Below, piece by piece: positions 40,126-50,824 of a DNA stretch of 64,000 nt. The notes beneath the pieces are model-generated. The model was not told where the DNA came from and did no database searches. It worked only from the letters and a program-made list of their open reading frames with translations. Both the position numbers and the translations under genes were made by a program. The stretch is from Gentiana macrophylla (Eukaryota; Streptophyta; Magnoliopsida; Gentianales; Gentianaceae), in contig CM047805.1 in the NCBI GenBank assembly GCA_026214975.1, positions 6,262,001 to 6,326,000 of the forward strand. Direction: 5' to 3'. Numbering within the stretch: the stretch's first letter is position 1; every line of letters begins with the position of its first letter.

Positions 40126-40595
40126 CTGAGGATGATGGTCTGCTGATCGAGAGTAATCAAGTCTGGGAAGGCAGCTGAGTGAAGCGTCAGTTGAGTCCAT
40201 TTGTCATCATAGTAGTCTGTTGAGTCTTATTGAATCTTGTTGGGTTCTACAATCTAAGCTACTTGGTTACACATCTGGCAACTCAGCTAGAGCTGCGTTA
40301 CGACTGGTGGAGTCAACTGGAACTGGGTCCATATCTGGGGTATTTATGACAATTCCAACAGAGACTAAATGGCGGTTAGGGTTTTGGGATTTGTGCCTAT
40401 AAATACCAACTGATGTAATCAATGTAAAGTGTGAGAATATTCTTGTAACTGCAGCCGCTAGCCCAATGTTGTTTAATAAAAAGGTTCTTTTATTTCCAAA
40501 TGTATTACATTTCCTTCCGCCCATTCCGAGAATCGGGTATTATCCCTGTCTATAGCTAATCTATAACTCTGGTCGGGGTTACATAATTCAATACA
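40126..40595 (+). repeat. 3' LTR of A, second part
   Basis: Begins with the second copy of the repeat of about 40 bp (40126-40165). The LTR then matches element B, including tggggtatttatgacaattcc and a TATA-type segment gtgcctataaatacc (near 40395-40410). The 3' end is uncertain: aattca or aataca at 40590-40595. The next bases, TGGTATC, resemble a Copia primer site. Confidence 0.7.
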
Positions 40596-40639
40596 TGGTA
40601 TCCCCGGTACCTTCTTTTCTTACAATACTTGTCGTTTTC

Positions 40640-40958
40640 TTGCACCCTATCTTTTTGTCCTCATTATGGAAGTTTTAAGTAGAAATAATCTGCAAGATGT
40701 AGAGGATGGACTCTGGAAACTGCTCAAACTTCCCCCGTCTAGTCCTCCTTTATCCCATCTATTTATTTTGTAGATGAGCTACTCATTTCCGGAGAGGCGA
40801 GTGAGGTACAAGGCTTGGTAATGGACTCCGTTCTCCTTTATTTTCGTAGGTTTCAGGTATGAAAATTAATATGCATAAATCAAAGTTCCAAACTTCTCCC
40901 AATGTCAATTCAACAATAAGGCTGATTATTGGTCAATCCCTTGAAATGCAACACACTT
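40640..40958 (+). pseudogene. LINE reverse transcriptase, first part
   Basis: Frames show APYLFVLIMEVLSRN, then the active-site segment read as FVDELLISGEASEVQG where FADDLL is expected, and MKINMHKSKF after a frameshift near 40850. One catalytic Asp is changed to Glu. The reading continues past the solo LTR at 42692 after Met-Gln. Confidence 0.75.
40954..40958. repeat. Target site duplication of the solo LTR (cactt), left
   Basis: cactt also follows the solo LTR at 42692-42696. In the LINE frame, the codons cac act ttg gac are restored when one copy is removed. Confidence 0.75.
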
Positions 40959-42691
40959 TGTGCTAGGAGTAATAGCACCGATCGAGACACTCGATCTTCG
41001 CACAGCAGAAGCTTATACGATTTACGATATGAGACATAACTAATTAATCCTATGAGAGGTTTGTAGATTTACCCATACCCGAGAGAGATGATAAAATCGA
41101 CCAAGGGAGATGCCGTAGTCTTCCGGATTGTATCTCCTAGCGACGACTGGTGGACGTCGATCCTCGCCGTAGAACCTCCTCGAATACGCCCAAGAAAGAC
41201 CCTAGGTTTTTCTCCTCTTAATGACTAGAACGAGAAACTAATTTTTCTCATCCATTTTATGAAAAGTGCGCCATAATGTGATGATCATATTGGGCTAGGA
41301 GGAACTATCTTTATATAGGAAAATAACTAGTAAGAGAGTTATCCTTTTCACATTATCCTTTTCCACAAAGAAAAAAGATAATCATCACAATTATCCTTTT
41401 CCCATAAGGAAAAGATATTTTTGTTACAAAATAAGATATAATTCCCAAAAAAGTCAATGTCTTAATTTTTCCATTAATTATTTAACAAATAAATAATTAA
41501 TTATTTACACATATGACATAATCTAGAAAAATTTCTTTTTACAAATTTATCCACATGAGACGCCTTTTTCATCATTAAAATAATAGAAATATCTTTTCTA
41601 TTTTACATATTATTTACCAAATAAATAATATTGCATATTCATTAAATAGGCCAACTATTTAATTTATTCTCGAGGTTCCATAAAATGAGAAAACACCCGC
41701 GTGTTTGGAGCCAACCCGGGGACCATGGACCTATAACCAGTAGCTACAATAAATTAAATAAAATATTCATCGAACAGAATATTTCTACTTAACTTATTAA
41801 TTCCGGAATTACGCCACCATAAATCAGAAACTGAACTCTATCGATTATAGATATAACTTATTCTCAAAACTCCGAGTCGAGTCGATAAGTGTCCATTGAT
41901 ATAATCATTACATATAAACTGACCCTCCGTAGACTATTCGTACTGAAGTAGGATTATTTCCTAAACCTTCTCCAATACATCTTATCCTAATTTACCATTA
42001 ACCCACTAGTGATCAATTAGTTCATAAACAATACGAACTCCTGGGATCGATCAGTTTCTAGGATCAACAAATAAGGGGATTGTCTTTCTACTTCCCACAG
42101 GAAGGAATGGATTCCATATCTGTGAAACACACACTTCTCACTCATTCTAGAATAGTGCCAACGTGAAAGTGATTCAGACCGCGCCTCTTAGCGATCCTTA
42201 ACGAACACATCAAACCCTATCCTGAAACCAGTAGGAGTCTACAATCACTTCAGGATTAAGGTTAATCCATATATGATCATCTTATGATTTAATAAGACTT
42301 CTCAATCACAGAATTATATGAGAAACTCAGATTAAATCGGTCCAGTCCTAATTACTCTCATCATATATAAATACCCCACTTAGACAACCAATGTCGACTG
42401 TCCGGATAGAACGGTCACACCATAAAGTGTTCTAGGTGCATTAATGGTGGTTTAATCAATAGACCCCATACTTCGATTAACTTCACCACAGACTAACTTT
42501 TCAAGTGTATCACCATAAACCCAATCCTCATGTGTGACACACACTAAGTTATATTGCTACATATGATACAACTTGGGTTTTGAATAGTGTATTACATATA
42601 AGGACGAAGAAAATAATAAGATGAGAATAAATCTGTCATTTATTAATTCTAAAAACAATTACATAAATTGTCTTTCGGACACTACTTCCAA
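40959..42691 (-). mobile_element. Solo LTR (Copia-like) inside the LINE, about 1.73 kb
   Basis: The LINE reading is continuous across this segment once one copy of cactt is removed. Sense (minus) begins near TTGGAAGTAGTGTCC and ends CCTAGCACA. A TATATAAAG-type box is near 41315. No internal region or second LTR is present, so it is a solo LTR left by LTR-LTR recombination. The left end has 1-2 bp uncertainty. Confidence 0.8.
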
Positions 42692-43500
42692 CACTTTGGA
42701 CCTAGGTCACTACTTGGGAATGCCTTTGATTCAGGGTCGCTTGAAACTTGCCACATTCAGCTTCCTGGTTGACAAACTCAGACACAAGTTGTCGTCATGG
42801 AAAGCTAAATCTCTATCTCGGGCAGGCAACGCAATTTTAATACAGTCTTCCCTATCATCCCGGTCTTTTTACTTCATGCACACTATCAAACTTCATGCTA
42901 GGATTATTTTTCAACTTGAATGATTTGTAGAGATTTCTATTGGGGAAAAGAAGATGGGAAATGCATAATGAACCACCTTTCTTTGGTTCATATATTTCTT
43001 CCTAAAACTGCAGGAGGCATGGGCTTTCGTCGTGTCTCAGAAATGAATAATGCTTTTCTTGCCAAGCTGGCCTGACATTATATAAATAACAAAGATGCTC
43101 TTTGGGTTGAAGTACTTTGTGCGAAATATGGAGACATTCACTCTCCGGCTAAACAAGGCTCCTCAATCACTTGGAGAAGCATTGAATCGGCTGCCCATGT
43201 AATCAATGCAGGTTTGGACCCATCTTATGACATTCCTTTTTGGAAAGATCATCCTAAAGGCATTTGTACGGTAAGCTCCGGCTATTACTCCCAACATCAA
43301 GATATCTTTGTGGAGAAAAAGGACAAAATTTGGGAAGATATATGGCGACTTAAAGGCCCAAGCCGAGGAAATCACTTCATATGGAACCTATGTCACAATG
43401 AGAGTTTTTATCACGGTCAACTTTTAATTCCAGCATGTGTTACTTATTTGCAGAGGCGGAGGAATCAGTCTTGAACGTGTTAAGGGTTTGTCCTTGGCTG
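42692..43500 (+). pseudogene. LINE RT C-terminal part and zf-RVT region
   Basis: LDLGHYLGMPLIQGRLKLAT and RHKLSSWKAKSLSRAGNAIL belong to the thumb after the LINE RT. FYWGK, GGMGFRRVSEMNNAFLAKLA follow with stops. The region FWKDHPKGICTVSSGYYS with IWRLKGPSRGNHFIWNLCHN is the zinc-binding RT-associated domain (zf-RVT) found in plant LINEs. Weaker similarity (VLRVCPWLRAIWTEF) continues to about 43740 in shifting frames. Confidence 0.8.
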
Positions 43501-43740
43501 AGAGCAATTTGGACCGAATTTAATGATGAATCAACAAACATTTCTATAAATTTGTTAATTTGAAGGATTGGGTACATTTTTGTGTCAACATATCCCAAAG
43601 GTCTAACAATTAGCGTTACATGTGGAGATAGATTAGCTACAAAAATTGGATGTGGAGAAACATGATTACTTTTGATGAACAACACACTTGTCCACCTCCT
43701 CACGTCTTCATGGGCAGAATGGGGGATCGAGTTAAAATTC

Positions 43741-44294
43741 TGAGACTGGCATGAGATCTAGTTGATTAATTCTTATACTTTGAAAATGTTGTTGTTTTTT
43801 GCTGTTTTTTTCCGCTTTTTTTCAGCTGAACTATTTGTAAATGTTGGACTTTCCCCGGTTCTCTAATAAGAAGATCGTTTGTTTAAATAAAAAATGGAAA
43901 AAAGTATATGCAAAAATATAAATAAGTAAATGGGTATTGTTTGACGGACTGATTTGGAGACCTAATTAGGCACTGAGGACACTTAAAAAAGATCATCGTT
44001 TATAAGGACACATTTCACTTATTTTTCCTGAATTACCCCTTCTCTTGGTTTTGCCTTCTCCGTTCACTCAAAAAGCCATTTTTGCAAAATCTATTATCCT
44101 CTTCACATTGTAATCCCGTCGTCCTCGAGTACCCTTCCTTTCCCCTCCTCTTTCTCACCTTTTCCTCCTCTGGCGACATCCTGCTCCGGAGAAATCCTTC
44201 TCCAACAAAGGCATGCTCACCTCTAAGTACTGGAAAAACACTTGGTGTTTCTATCATGGATTGGGATGGAGATCTTGCTATTGGATACAATTGC
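43741..44294. other. LINE 3' end and unassigned single-copy-like sequence
   Basis: T-rich and A-rich LINE tail to about 43900, then about 390 bp I cannot assign to any element here. A plus-strand frame (44082-44300) contains GVSIMDWDGDLAIGYNC and ends a few bases into B. Composition (C/T-rich, then an ATG) resembles a 5' untranslated region. It may be host sequence; no gene can be named. Confidence 0.4.
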
Positions 44295-44903
44295 TGTTAA
44301 AACACAGATGAGAAGCTTGCACATTAAGAAAGATAAAATATAAGCAATGCAAACATAAAGTATGGCGGAATTGATAAAACACAGAAACAAAGAGAACACG
44401 GCGATTTAACATGGTTTCTGGAGTTGTGCCGACTACTCCACGGACAGAAAAGAGATATTTTATTATGCTTAAAGTTACAAGGTATTCTACACACTTGTGA
44501 AATAAACACTCTTGAAAGACACACTTTTCATTGATTACAACATTGGTATTTATAGGCACAAATCCCAAACCCTAACCGCCAAAGATCTTTGTCGGAATTG
44601 TCATAAATACCCCATATATGGACCCCAGTTCCAGCTGTAATCCACCAGATGAAACTCAGTTTAAAACTGACTCTCCCAGACTTGTAATCAAATGCTCAAA
44701 TGTAGAACTCAGCTATACTCAGCAAAACTCAACAGACCAAAACTGACTGCTGACTTCAAAAGAAACTCAGTTGCACTTCATCAAACTGACTTTCACAGAA
44801 CTGAATATACTTAACTGAACTGACCATCATTTTCAGTCACAGTTTCTCAGATAGTTCCACCAGTTTATTCATCAGTTTACAAATCAATTCACCAAAACTT
44901 ACA
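44295..44903 (-). repeat. 3' LTR of B (609 bp)
   Basis: Sense begins TGTAAGTTTTGG and ends GTGTTTTAACA. Shares tggggtatttatgacaattcc and gggatttgtgcctataaata with the LTR of A, including the TATA region (near 44560). Confidence 0.85.
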
Positions 44904-44915
44904 AATCTCCACCAT
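44904..44915 (-). other. Polypurine tract of B
   Basis: Sense ATGGTGGAGATT directly before the LTR start. Confidence 0.75.
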
Positions 44916-45059
44916 GACTTGAACTCTCATTCACAGTCAATCAGATTGCATAATCAGATGTATTTGTACCAGATGCATTCATCAATGCCAGGATGTACAA
45001 TACTAGACTTCTTCTCAGAATCTACTCAGTTGATCTGCCCTCAACTGAGTACCTAGATT

Positions 45060-45850
45060 TTAGTTATAAGCTTTGAATATTCAGCAAGTCCATACACAAC
45101 TGAAACTTTATCTCTGTGAACTCGTTTAGTGAACATATCGCCAGGATTCTCCGCTAGTCTTGATCTTTCTTCACTACAAACCTCTTCTCATTTCTTAGAA
45201 AATGATACCCTCACATCAATATGCTTGATTCTCTCATGATGAACTTGATCCTTAGCCAAAAAAATTGCACTCAAACTGTCATAATAAATGTCAGCTTGAT
45301 CGTGATGTAGCCCCAAATCACTAACTAGTCCCTTCAACCAGATACTCTCATTGGCTTCTTCAGTAAGAGCCATATACTTAGCTTCAGTAGTTGATAAAGC
45401 CACTATTGGCTAAATAGTTGCTTTCCAGCCGACAACTGAATTCCCTAATGTGAAAACATAACCAGTCATAGATTTTCTACTGTCCACATCACCTGCATAA
45501 TCAGCATCACATTATCATGTGATCAGTTCTTGAGTATCACCTCTATAAATAGACCAACATCAGTTGTACCTCTGAGGTACCTGAACATTCTTTTCATAGC
45601 TTTCCAGTGTTCCTTTCCAGGTTGAGCCATAAACCTGCTGACAACACTGACTGCCTGAGCCAGATCAGGCCTAATGCACACCATGGCATACTTCAGACTG
45701 CCAACTACACTAGCATAAGGAACTCTTTACATGTACTCCTTCTCCTCTTCTGACTGTGAATAAAAACTGACAAATGAACATTTGATGCCATAGGAGTATC
45801 TATTGGCTTAGCAGCTGACATGCCAAACTTTGACAAAATATTCTATATAT
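45060..45850 (-). pseudogene. RNase H and RT thumb (B)
   Basis: MALSTTEAKYMALTEEANES, GLVSDLGLHHDQADIYYDSL and HHERIKHIDVR (45403-45188) are Copia RNase H. Broken segments to 45850 correspond to the A region 25500-25980. The end of the protein near 45080 matches LLNIQSL-type residues. Confidence 0.8.
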
Positions 45851-45857
45851 AGCCCTG

Positions 45858-46569
45858 CTAAGATAAAAACAATTTTTTCTGACTTCTATCTCCACATATC
45901 TCCATCCCCAAAATTTTCTTGGCTGCACCCAAATCCTTCATTTCAAACTCAGCACTGAGAAGGTCTTTCAGATACTGAACATCAGACTTCTTTCTTGCAG
46001 CTATCAGTATGTCATCCACATATAACACAATATAGCTGTATGATCCATCTTCCAACTGACTGTTGTAAACACTACAATCATAAGGACTTCTGTTGTATCC
46101 CAATGGGATCATGTAATTGTCAAACCTTTTATACCATTGTCTAGGAGCTTGCTTCATTCAATACAAAGACTTCTTCAACTTACACACAAAATCCTCATTA
46201 CTAGGAACTTGGACCCTCTGGCTGAGGCATGTATATCTTTTTGTCTACCTCACCATGTAGAAAAGTTGTCTTCCCATATAACTGCTCAAGTCCTAAGTCC
46301 TGTTGTGCCACCATTGCTAGTAACACTTTGATTGAAGTATGTGTGACTACTGGTGAGAATATCTCATCAAGATCCACCCCTTCTTTCTGACTGAACCCTC
46401 TTGCAACCAGACATGCTTTATACTGAACTCCTTCTGCCTCAGTTATTCCTTTCTTCTTCTTGAAGATCCATTTGCATGTGACAACTCTCCTATCATCTGG
46501 ATGTTTAACTAGATCACAAGTTTGATTCTTCATTAATGACTCCATTTCATCTCCCATGGAACAAGCCAT
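45858..46569 (-). pseudogene. Copia reverse transcriptase (B)
   Basis: Two frames: 46569-46201 with MESLMKNQTCDLVKHP, VTCKWIFKKKKGITEAEG, CLVARGFSQKEGVDLDEIFS and LLAMVAQQDLGLEQL; and 46157-45858 with KQAPRQWYKRFDNYM, the active site IVLYVDDILIAA, and LLSAEFEMKDLGAAKKILGM. YVDD is intact here, unlike in A. Confidence 0.9.
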
Positions 46570-46749
46570 TGAGATGCTTCAGAACATGTCACTGCTTCCC
46601 TATAAGAAAAAGGTTCAAAACCATCCACTTCTTCTACAACTTGAAGTGCGTACCCAACATTGGATCTTCTAGCTCTCGCTTGACTATACTCTATTGGCCC
46701 ACTTCTCGGTTTGATGCTCAATCGAAATTTGCTAAGTGGCGGCTTGGAC

Positions 46750-47543
46750 TCAACTCTGGTTCAAAGAACGGATCGATGAAAACCGACTTGGATCGGATGA
46801 TTGTTGCATTTCAACCGACTCACACCAAGCTCCACCTTCATCGTCGTTTTCTCGGTTCAAGATCGGTTTGATTTGATTATCCTCCCATCGATGATGGCTG
46901 AGCATAGAATTTTCATCAAAAACTGTATCTCTGCTAAGAATAACTCTGTTTTCTATGGATGACCCAATTCTATAACCCTTAAATCCATCTTCATACCCCA
47001 CAAACACTCCTTTCTTGGCCCTTGGTTTCAGTTTCCCTTCACTGACATGATAGTAAATTGTGCTTCCAAATACCCTTAGAACTAAGTAGTCGAGATGCTT
47101 GCCGGACCACATCTCAACTGGTGTTTTCAGAATGATCCCTGTGTGAGGACTCCTGTTGATTAAGTAGCAAGTTGTGGTTACAGCCTGTGCCCAAAATCTC
47201 CTTGACAAACCAGCATGAGAAAGCATACATCTTGCTCTCTCCAGAAGAGTTTGATTCATTCTTTCAGCACCATTTTGCTGAGGAGTATTCCTGACAGTAT
47301 GTTGTCTGGAAATACCCTCAGTTTTGCACAATGTATCAAACTCAGTCCAGCAGAATTCCAAATCACTATCTGTACGAAGCCTCTTAATCTTCTTCCCCAA
47401 CTGATTTTCAACTAGAGCCTTCCATTGCATGAAGCTCTTGAATGCCTCACTTTTGTGTTTCATCATCACCACCCAAGTCATCCTTGAATAGTCATCAATA
47501 AAGGACACAAAATATTTGTGACCACCCAATGACTCCACCTTTG
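46750..47543 (-). pseudogene. Copia integrase (B), truncated at N-terminus by D
   Basis: HKYFVSFIDDYSRMTWVVMM holds a core Asp, with GLVENQLGKKI-type helix and RLRTDSDLEF (second Asp region), then RNTPQQNGAERMNQTLLERA with the Glu, and HAGLSRRFWAQAV. The C-terminal part has LVLRVFGSTIYYHVSEGKL and VFVGYEDGFKGYRI. The open frame extends 25 bp into the LTR of D, which supplies an in-frame ATG (MGLGQYFNTK), a chance chimeric start. Confidence 0.85.
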
Positions 47544-48137
47544 TGTTGAAATATTGTCCTAAACCCAATTGGGTTGGACCGGATCTGACCGGGTCGGGTC
47601 ATTTCAACTATTTCTATACGTTTATACATATATAATAAATGGCTTTCCTGTTGTCATATATTTGTTATTTTTAAAAACCAATTATGAATTGTTATATGAT
47701 AACGTCCTTAGTATTAAACTATGATAGAGAAACCTTGATAGGCGAATATGGTTGATGAGATCTCTAATCATTTTAATAAGTCTGATACTTAAATGTCTCT
47801 AGGCTTATGTACTACTAAACAGGGTATTGATAGTAAACAAAGGCTATCACGTATTATATGTCTTCTGTCTTTAAGGGCAGGGATAGATCTCATGTATCGA
47901 AGTGTAGAGACACTTGAACTGTACGTGGACATGTATTAGAGAATGCTACGTTAGACTGACCCACTTACACTGTTAAGTGTCACATTATGTGACGGTTGTG
48001 TAATTGTCCTGAGACCAGAGTCTTCATGGAATCACGGTGTGAGTTGTCATACTTTGACACTATTAAGGTTTCCCCTAGCCATGAGGCAATCATGCGGTAG
48101 TGATTGGGTGTGATACTGAAGCATGCGGAGTACATGT
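47544..48137 (+). repeat. 5' LTR of D, first part
   Basis: Begins TGTTGAAATATTGTCC, closely like the C LTR. Interrupted by C, which duplicated catgt (48133-48137 and 57488-57492). Confidence 0.85.
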
Positions 48138-50133
48138 TGTTGAAATAGTGTCCTAAACCCAATCGGGTTGGACCGGATCCGACCGGGTCGGATCATTTCT
48201 ACTATTTCTTTATGTTTGTACATATATTAAATGGCTTTTTCGTTGTTGTCATATATATGTTCTTTTAAAGAACCAATTGTGAATTGTTATATGATAACGT
48301 CCTTAGTATTAAATCGTGATAGAGAAACCATGATAGGCGATCATGGTTGATGAGATCTCTAATCACTTTAATAAGTTTGATACTTAAATGTCTCTAGTCG
48401 ATGTACTATTAAACAGGCATTGATAGTATAAGCAGACTAGCACGTATTAGATGTCTTCTGTCTTTAGAGGCGGGGATAGATCTCGTCTATCGAAGTGTAG
48501 TGACACTTGGGTATGACGGGCGTGTATTAGAGAATGCGCGACGTTAGATCGACCCACTTACACGGATAAGTGTCACACTATGTGACGGTTGTGTAATTAT
48601 CCTTTGGACCGAGTCTTCATGGCATCACGGTGTGGATTGTCATGCTTTGACACTATTGAGGTTTCCACAGCCACGGGGCGATCATGCGGTAGTGAATGGG
48701 TATGATCTTTGAAGCATGCGGAGTATACATGATTGGTCGTCCGGGAATCGCGTATCCTATGATTGGGATCAAATATCCGAAATGGCCTTCTTATAAGGAA
48801 TGTCTTACTCGTGAATCTTTGCAAAGTGGGAGTAAACGAGTTACTTTGAGAGAGCATGATATCCAGATTATAAGATACGGTCGTTGATGTTTTCACACTC
48901 GACTAACGACCGTATGGATATTATTACAATGATAGGATTGTAAGTTACACGATGTAATGTTTCACATGAAAGGTAGTAGTCATTGCATTTGACTCTTCCG
49001 ATGATTGGGGTCACGGTGTGTTGCTAGACGCTATCCCGTGATCGTTAGGCATGAAGGGCATTTTCGTAATTTGCACTTTGTGTCTCACGGCCAACATATT
49101 CGAAGCCTATCGGGTCACACACATAAGAACATCTAATTTGGATTAAAATGTGGTTATAGATGATAACCAAATAAGGAAAGTTTATCTCGTACTATAAAGG
49201 TTATAGTGGTAAATTAATATGGTGGTATTTATTTATTATGAATAAATAAAATACAAGATATTAATTATATTAATTAAAGAATATTCGGAAGCCAATTTGT
49301 TGGTCAAAGGGCGCCACATTGAAGTGTGTAAGATACACTTGGATTGTGCAATTTAATTAATGATATTACCTATTATTAATATTAGATATTAATAAAATAA
49401 TATAATATAGATATATTATCCATACAGGCGTGTGTGTGCATAAATGCAAATTGGATTTGCGTGCATGCAAGTATGCGTGTATATATATGATATTAATAGA
49501 TTTATTTGTGTAATATATATGTGATATATACACATGTGTAAATTGATTTATGATAATATAATAAAAGATAAATATTGTCAATATATGATATTGACAATAT
49601 CTTGGAAATATTCAATATGAGATATTGACAATATCCTAGATTTATTTAATATGAGATATTGTAATAAATGAGATAAATCAATCAATTATATTTTCCTTAT
49701 TTTATTGGAAAAAGGTTTTCTTCTCCTCCACACCTAGATGGGGCGCCCCCTACACTATAAATAAGAGGTGGGTGTCATGCTCTTTTGAATCATCACAATT
49801 CCAAGAACTAATAGTTCTTGTTTAAAATAGAGAGCATCCTATAGAGAGTTGGAGAGAGGGGAAAAAGGCCGGTCTAGCAACCGGAGTTTTCCGATAGCAA
49901 TCCATGATGGGATTCCGGCGGGCTGTTCGTGTGGACTAGCGGTAGAGGCCGAAACACTGGGCGGCTCTATGCGCGAACTACTCTCCTTAGACGGTCAAAG
50001 CGTCGATCTTTTAGATCAACCAAGGTAACCACCGTCTACTAGCTTAATTGTTTATTGCTTGAACGAAGTCGATCTTGGGTCGATAGGAAATAAATTTTAA
50101 ATTCCGCTGCGTTCCCGCGTAGATTTCCTAACA
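48138..50133 (+). repeat. 5' LTR of C (1996 bp)
   Basis: TATAAATA box at 49756-49763. A perfect 13-bp inverted repeat (ATATTGTCAATAT-atg-ATATTGACAATAT) at 49572-49600. Longer than the 3' LTR, mainly because of one extra segment of about 35 bp (near 49616-49650) made of atgagatattgacaatat-type repeats. Confidence 0.9.
49756..49763 (+). promoter_or_regulatory. TATA box of C 5' LTR
   Basis: TATAAATA in the context ctacactataaataagagg, preserved at 57111-57118; D has TATATAAG at 58517-58524. Confidence 0.65.
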
Positions 50134-50134
50134 G

Positions 50135-50150
50135 TGGTATCGTAGCGAGC
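50135..50150 (+). other. Primer binding site of C (initiator tRNA-Met, degenerate)
   Basis: TGGTATCGTAGCGAGC one base after the LTR. It matches TGGTATCAGAGC with small changes; D has TGGTATCAGAACGAGC. Confidence 0.7.
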
Positions 50151-50538
50151 TTCGAGCTTAAGCAATAAGCATGTTAAATTGCGTAGTTAATTTTATCGTT
50201 TAAATCACGTAATTAAAATATGAAAGATTTTTTATTCGCAAATCGATACACGAAACGGAAAAAAAAAAAAAGAAAAGGCGGCTTTGGGGGGTGCTCGGCC
50301 GATCGGCGCGGCACCCCACCGAAATTGCTTGCTGTGTGGCGGCACCACTTTGGGGCGGTCGACGTCGGTGGTGCATCTTTAGTGGATCCAAATTTTGTTT
50401 TGTGTATTTTGTGTTTCAATATTGTTCATAGTTGTGATTGGTAATTCCTCCTTTGTTTAGTTGTGTCGTGTGGCTAACCAATGGTTCAAATAGTTTTAGC
50501 CATTGGGATGTCACATGGCATTAAAATAATAATGGTCT

Positions 50539-50824
50539 TTCCAAACTTTGTTTGGAATAGCTAAGCCCTTTCCAAATATTTGATTTGAAAAAAGCTAGCG
50601 CAAGCCACTTCCAAATTTTGATTTTGGAAAGTGGCTGACCTAAACTAAAATTTTTGGCCTTTCCAAATATTTGATTTGGAATAGGCGCAAAGCGCCTTTT
50701 CAAATATTTGATTTGTAAAAGGTCATTAGCGCCACTTCCAAAATTTTGATTTTGGAAAGTGTGAGGCTAAGCCAAATTTGGTTTAGGAAACCAAATGCAT
50801 CCCTTTTGATTACGAATCAAAAGG
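50539..50824 (+). other. Array of about eight hairpins in the C leader
   Basis: Consecutive short inverted repeats follow one another: TTCCAAAC-ttt-GTTTGGAA at 50539-50557, five related TTCCAAAT/ATTTGGAA-type stems, TTTGGTTT-agg-AAACCAAA near 50779, and a perfect CCTTTTGATT-acg-AATCAAAAGG at 50802-50824. The leader of D keeps a similar array (59280-59472) with different stem sequences. A structured RNA leader (packaging or dimerisation) is inferred. Confidence 0.7.

Larger units (their letters stand above)
40600..43900 (+). mobile_element. L1-type LINE, 5'-truncated and cut by a solo LTR
   Basis: Plus-strand non-LTR retrotransposon. RT segments appear before and after the solo LTR, then the plant LINE zinc-binding region after RT. 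The left end is cut at the junction with A. The 3' end is placed near 43900 by the A-rich gtttaaataaaaaatgg; no poly(A) target duplication could be confirmed. Stops and frameshifts show it is old. Confidence 0.8.
44295..47543 (-). mobile_element. Ty1/Copia retrotransposon B (same family as A), cut by D
   Basis: Minus strand: 3' LTR 44295-44903, polypurine tract, RNase H, RT and integrase up to 47543, where D begins. The 5' half lies beyond D outside the window. Proteins match element A closely. The five bases left of the LTR are attgc; the partner copy is not visible. D's 5-bp left flank is ctttg. Confidence 0.9.

Noticed and set aside
47544..47568. True start of the B integrase ORF at MGLGQYFNTK
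   Set aside because: These codons lie in the LTR of D read backwards; B sequence begins at 47543, so the start is an accidental fusion.
50539..50824. CRISPR-like array
   Set aside because: The units are hairpins of differing sequence without constant repeats and spacers, and the context is a plant retrotransposon leader.
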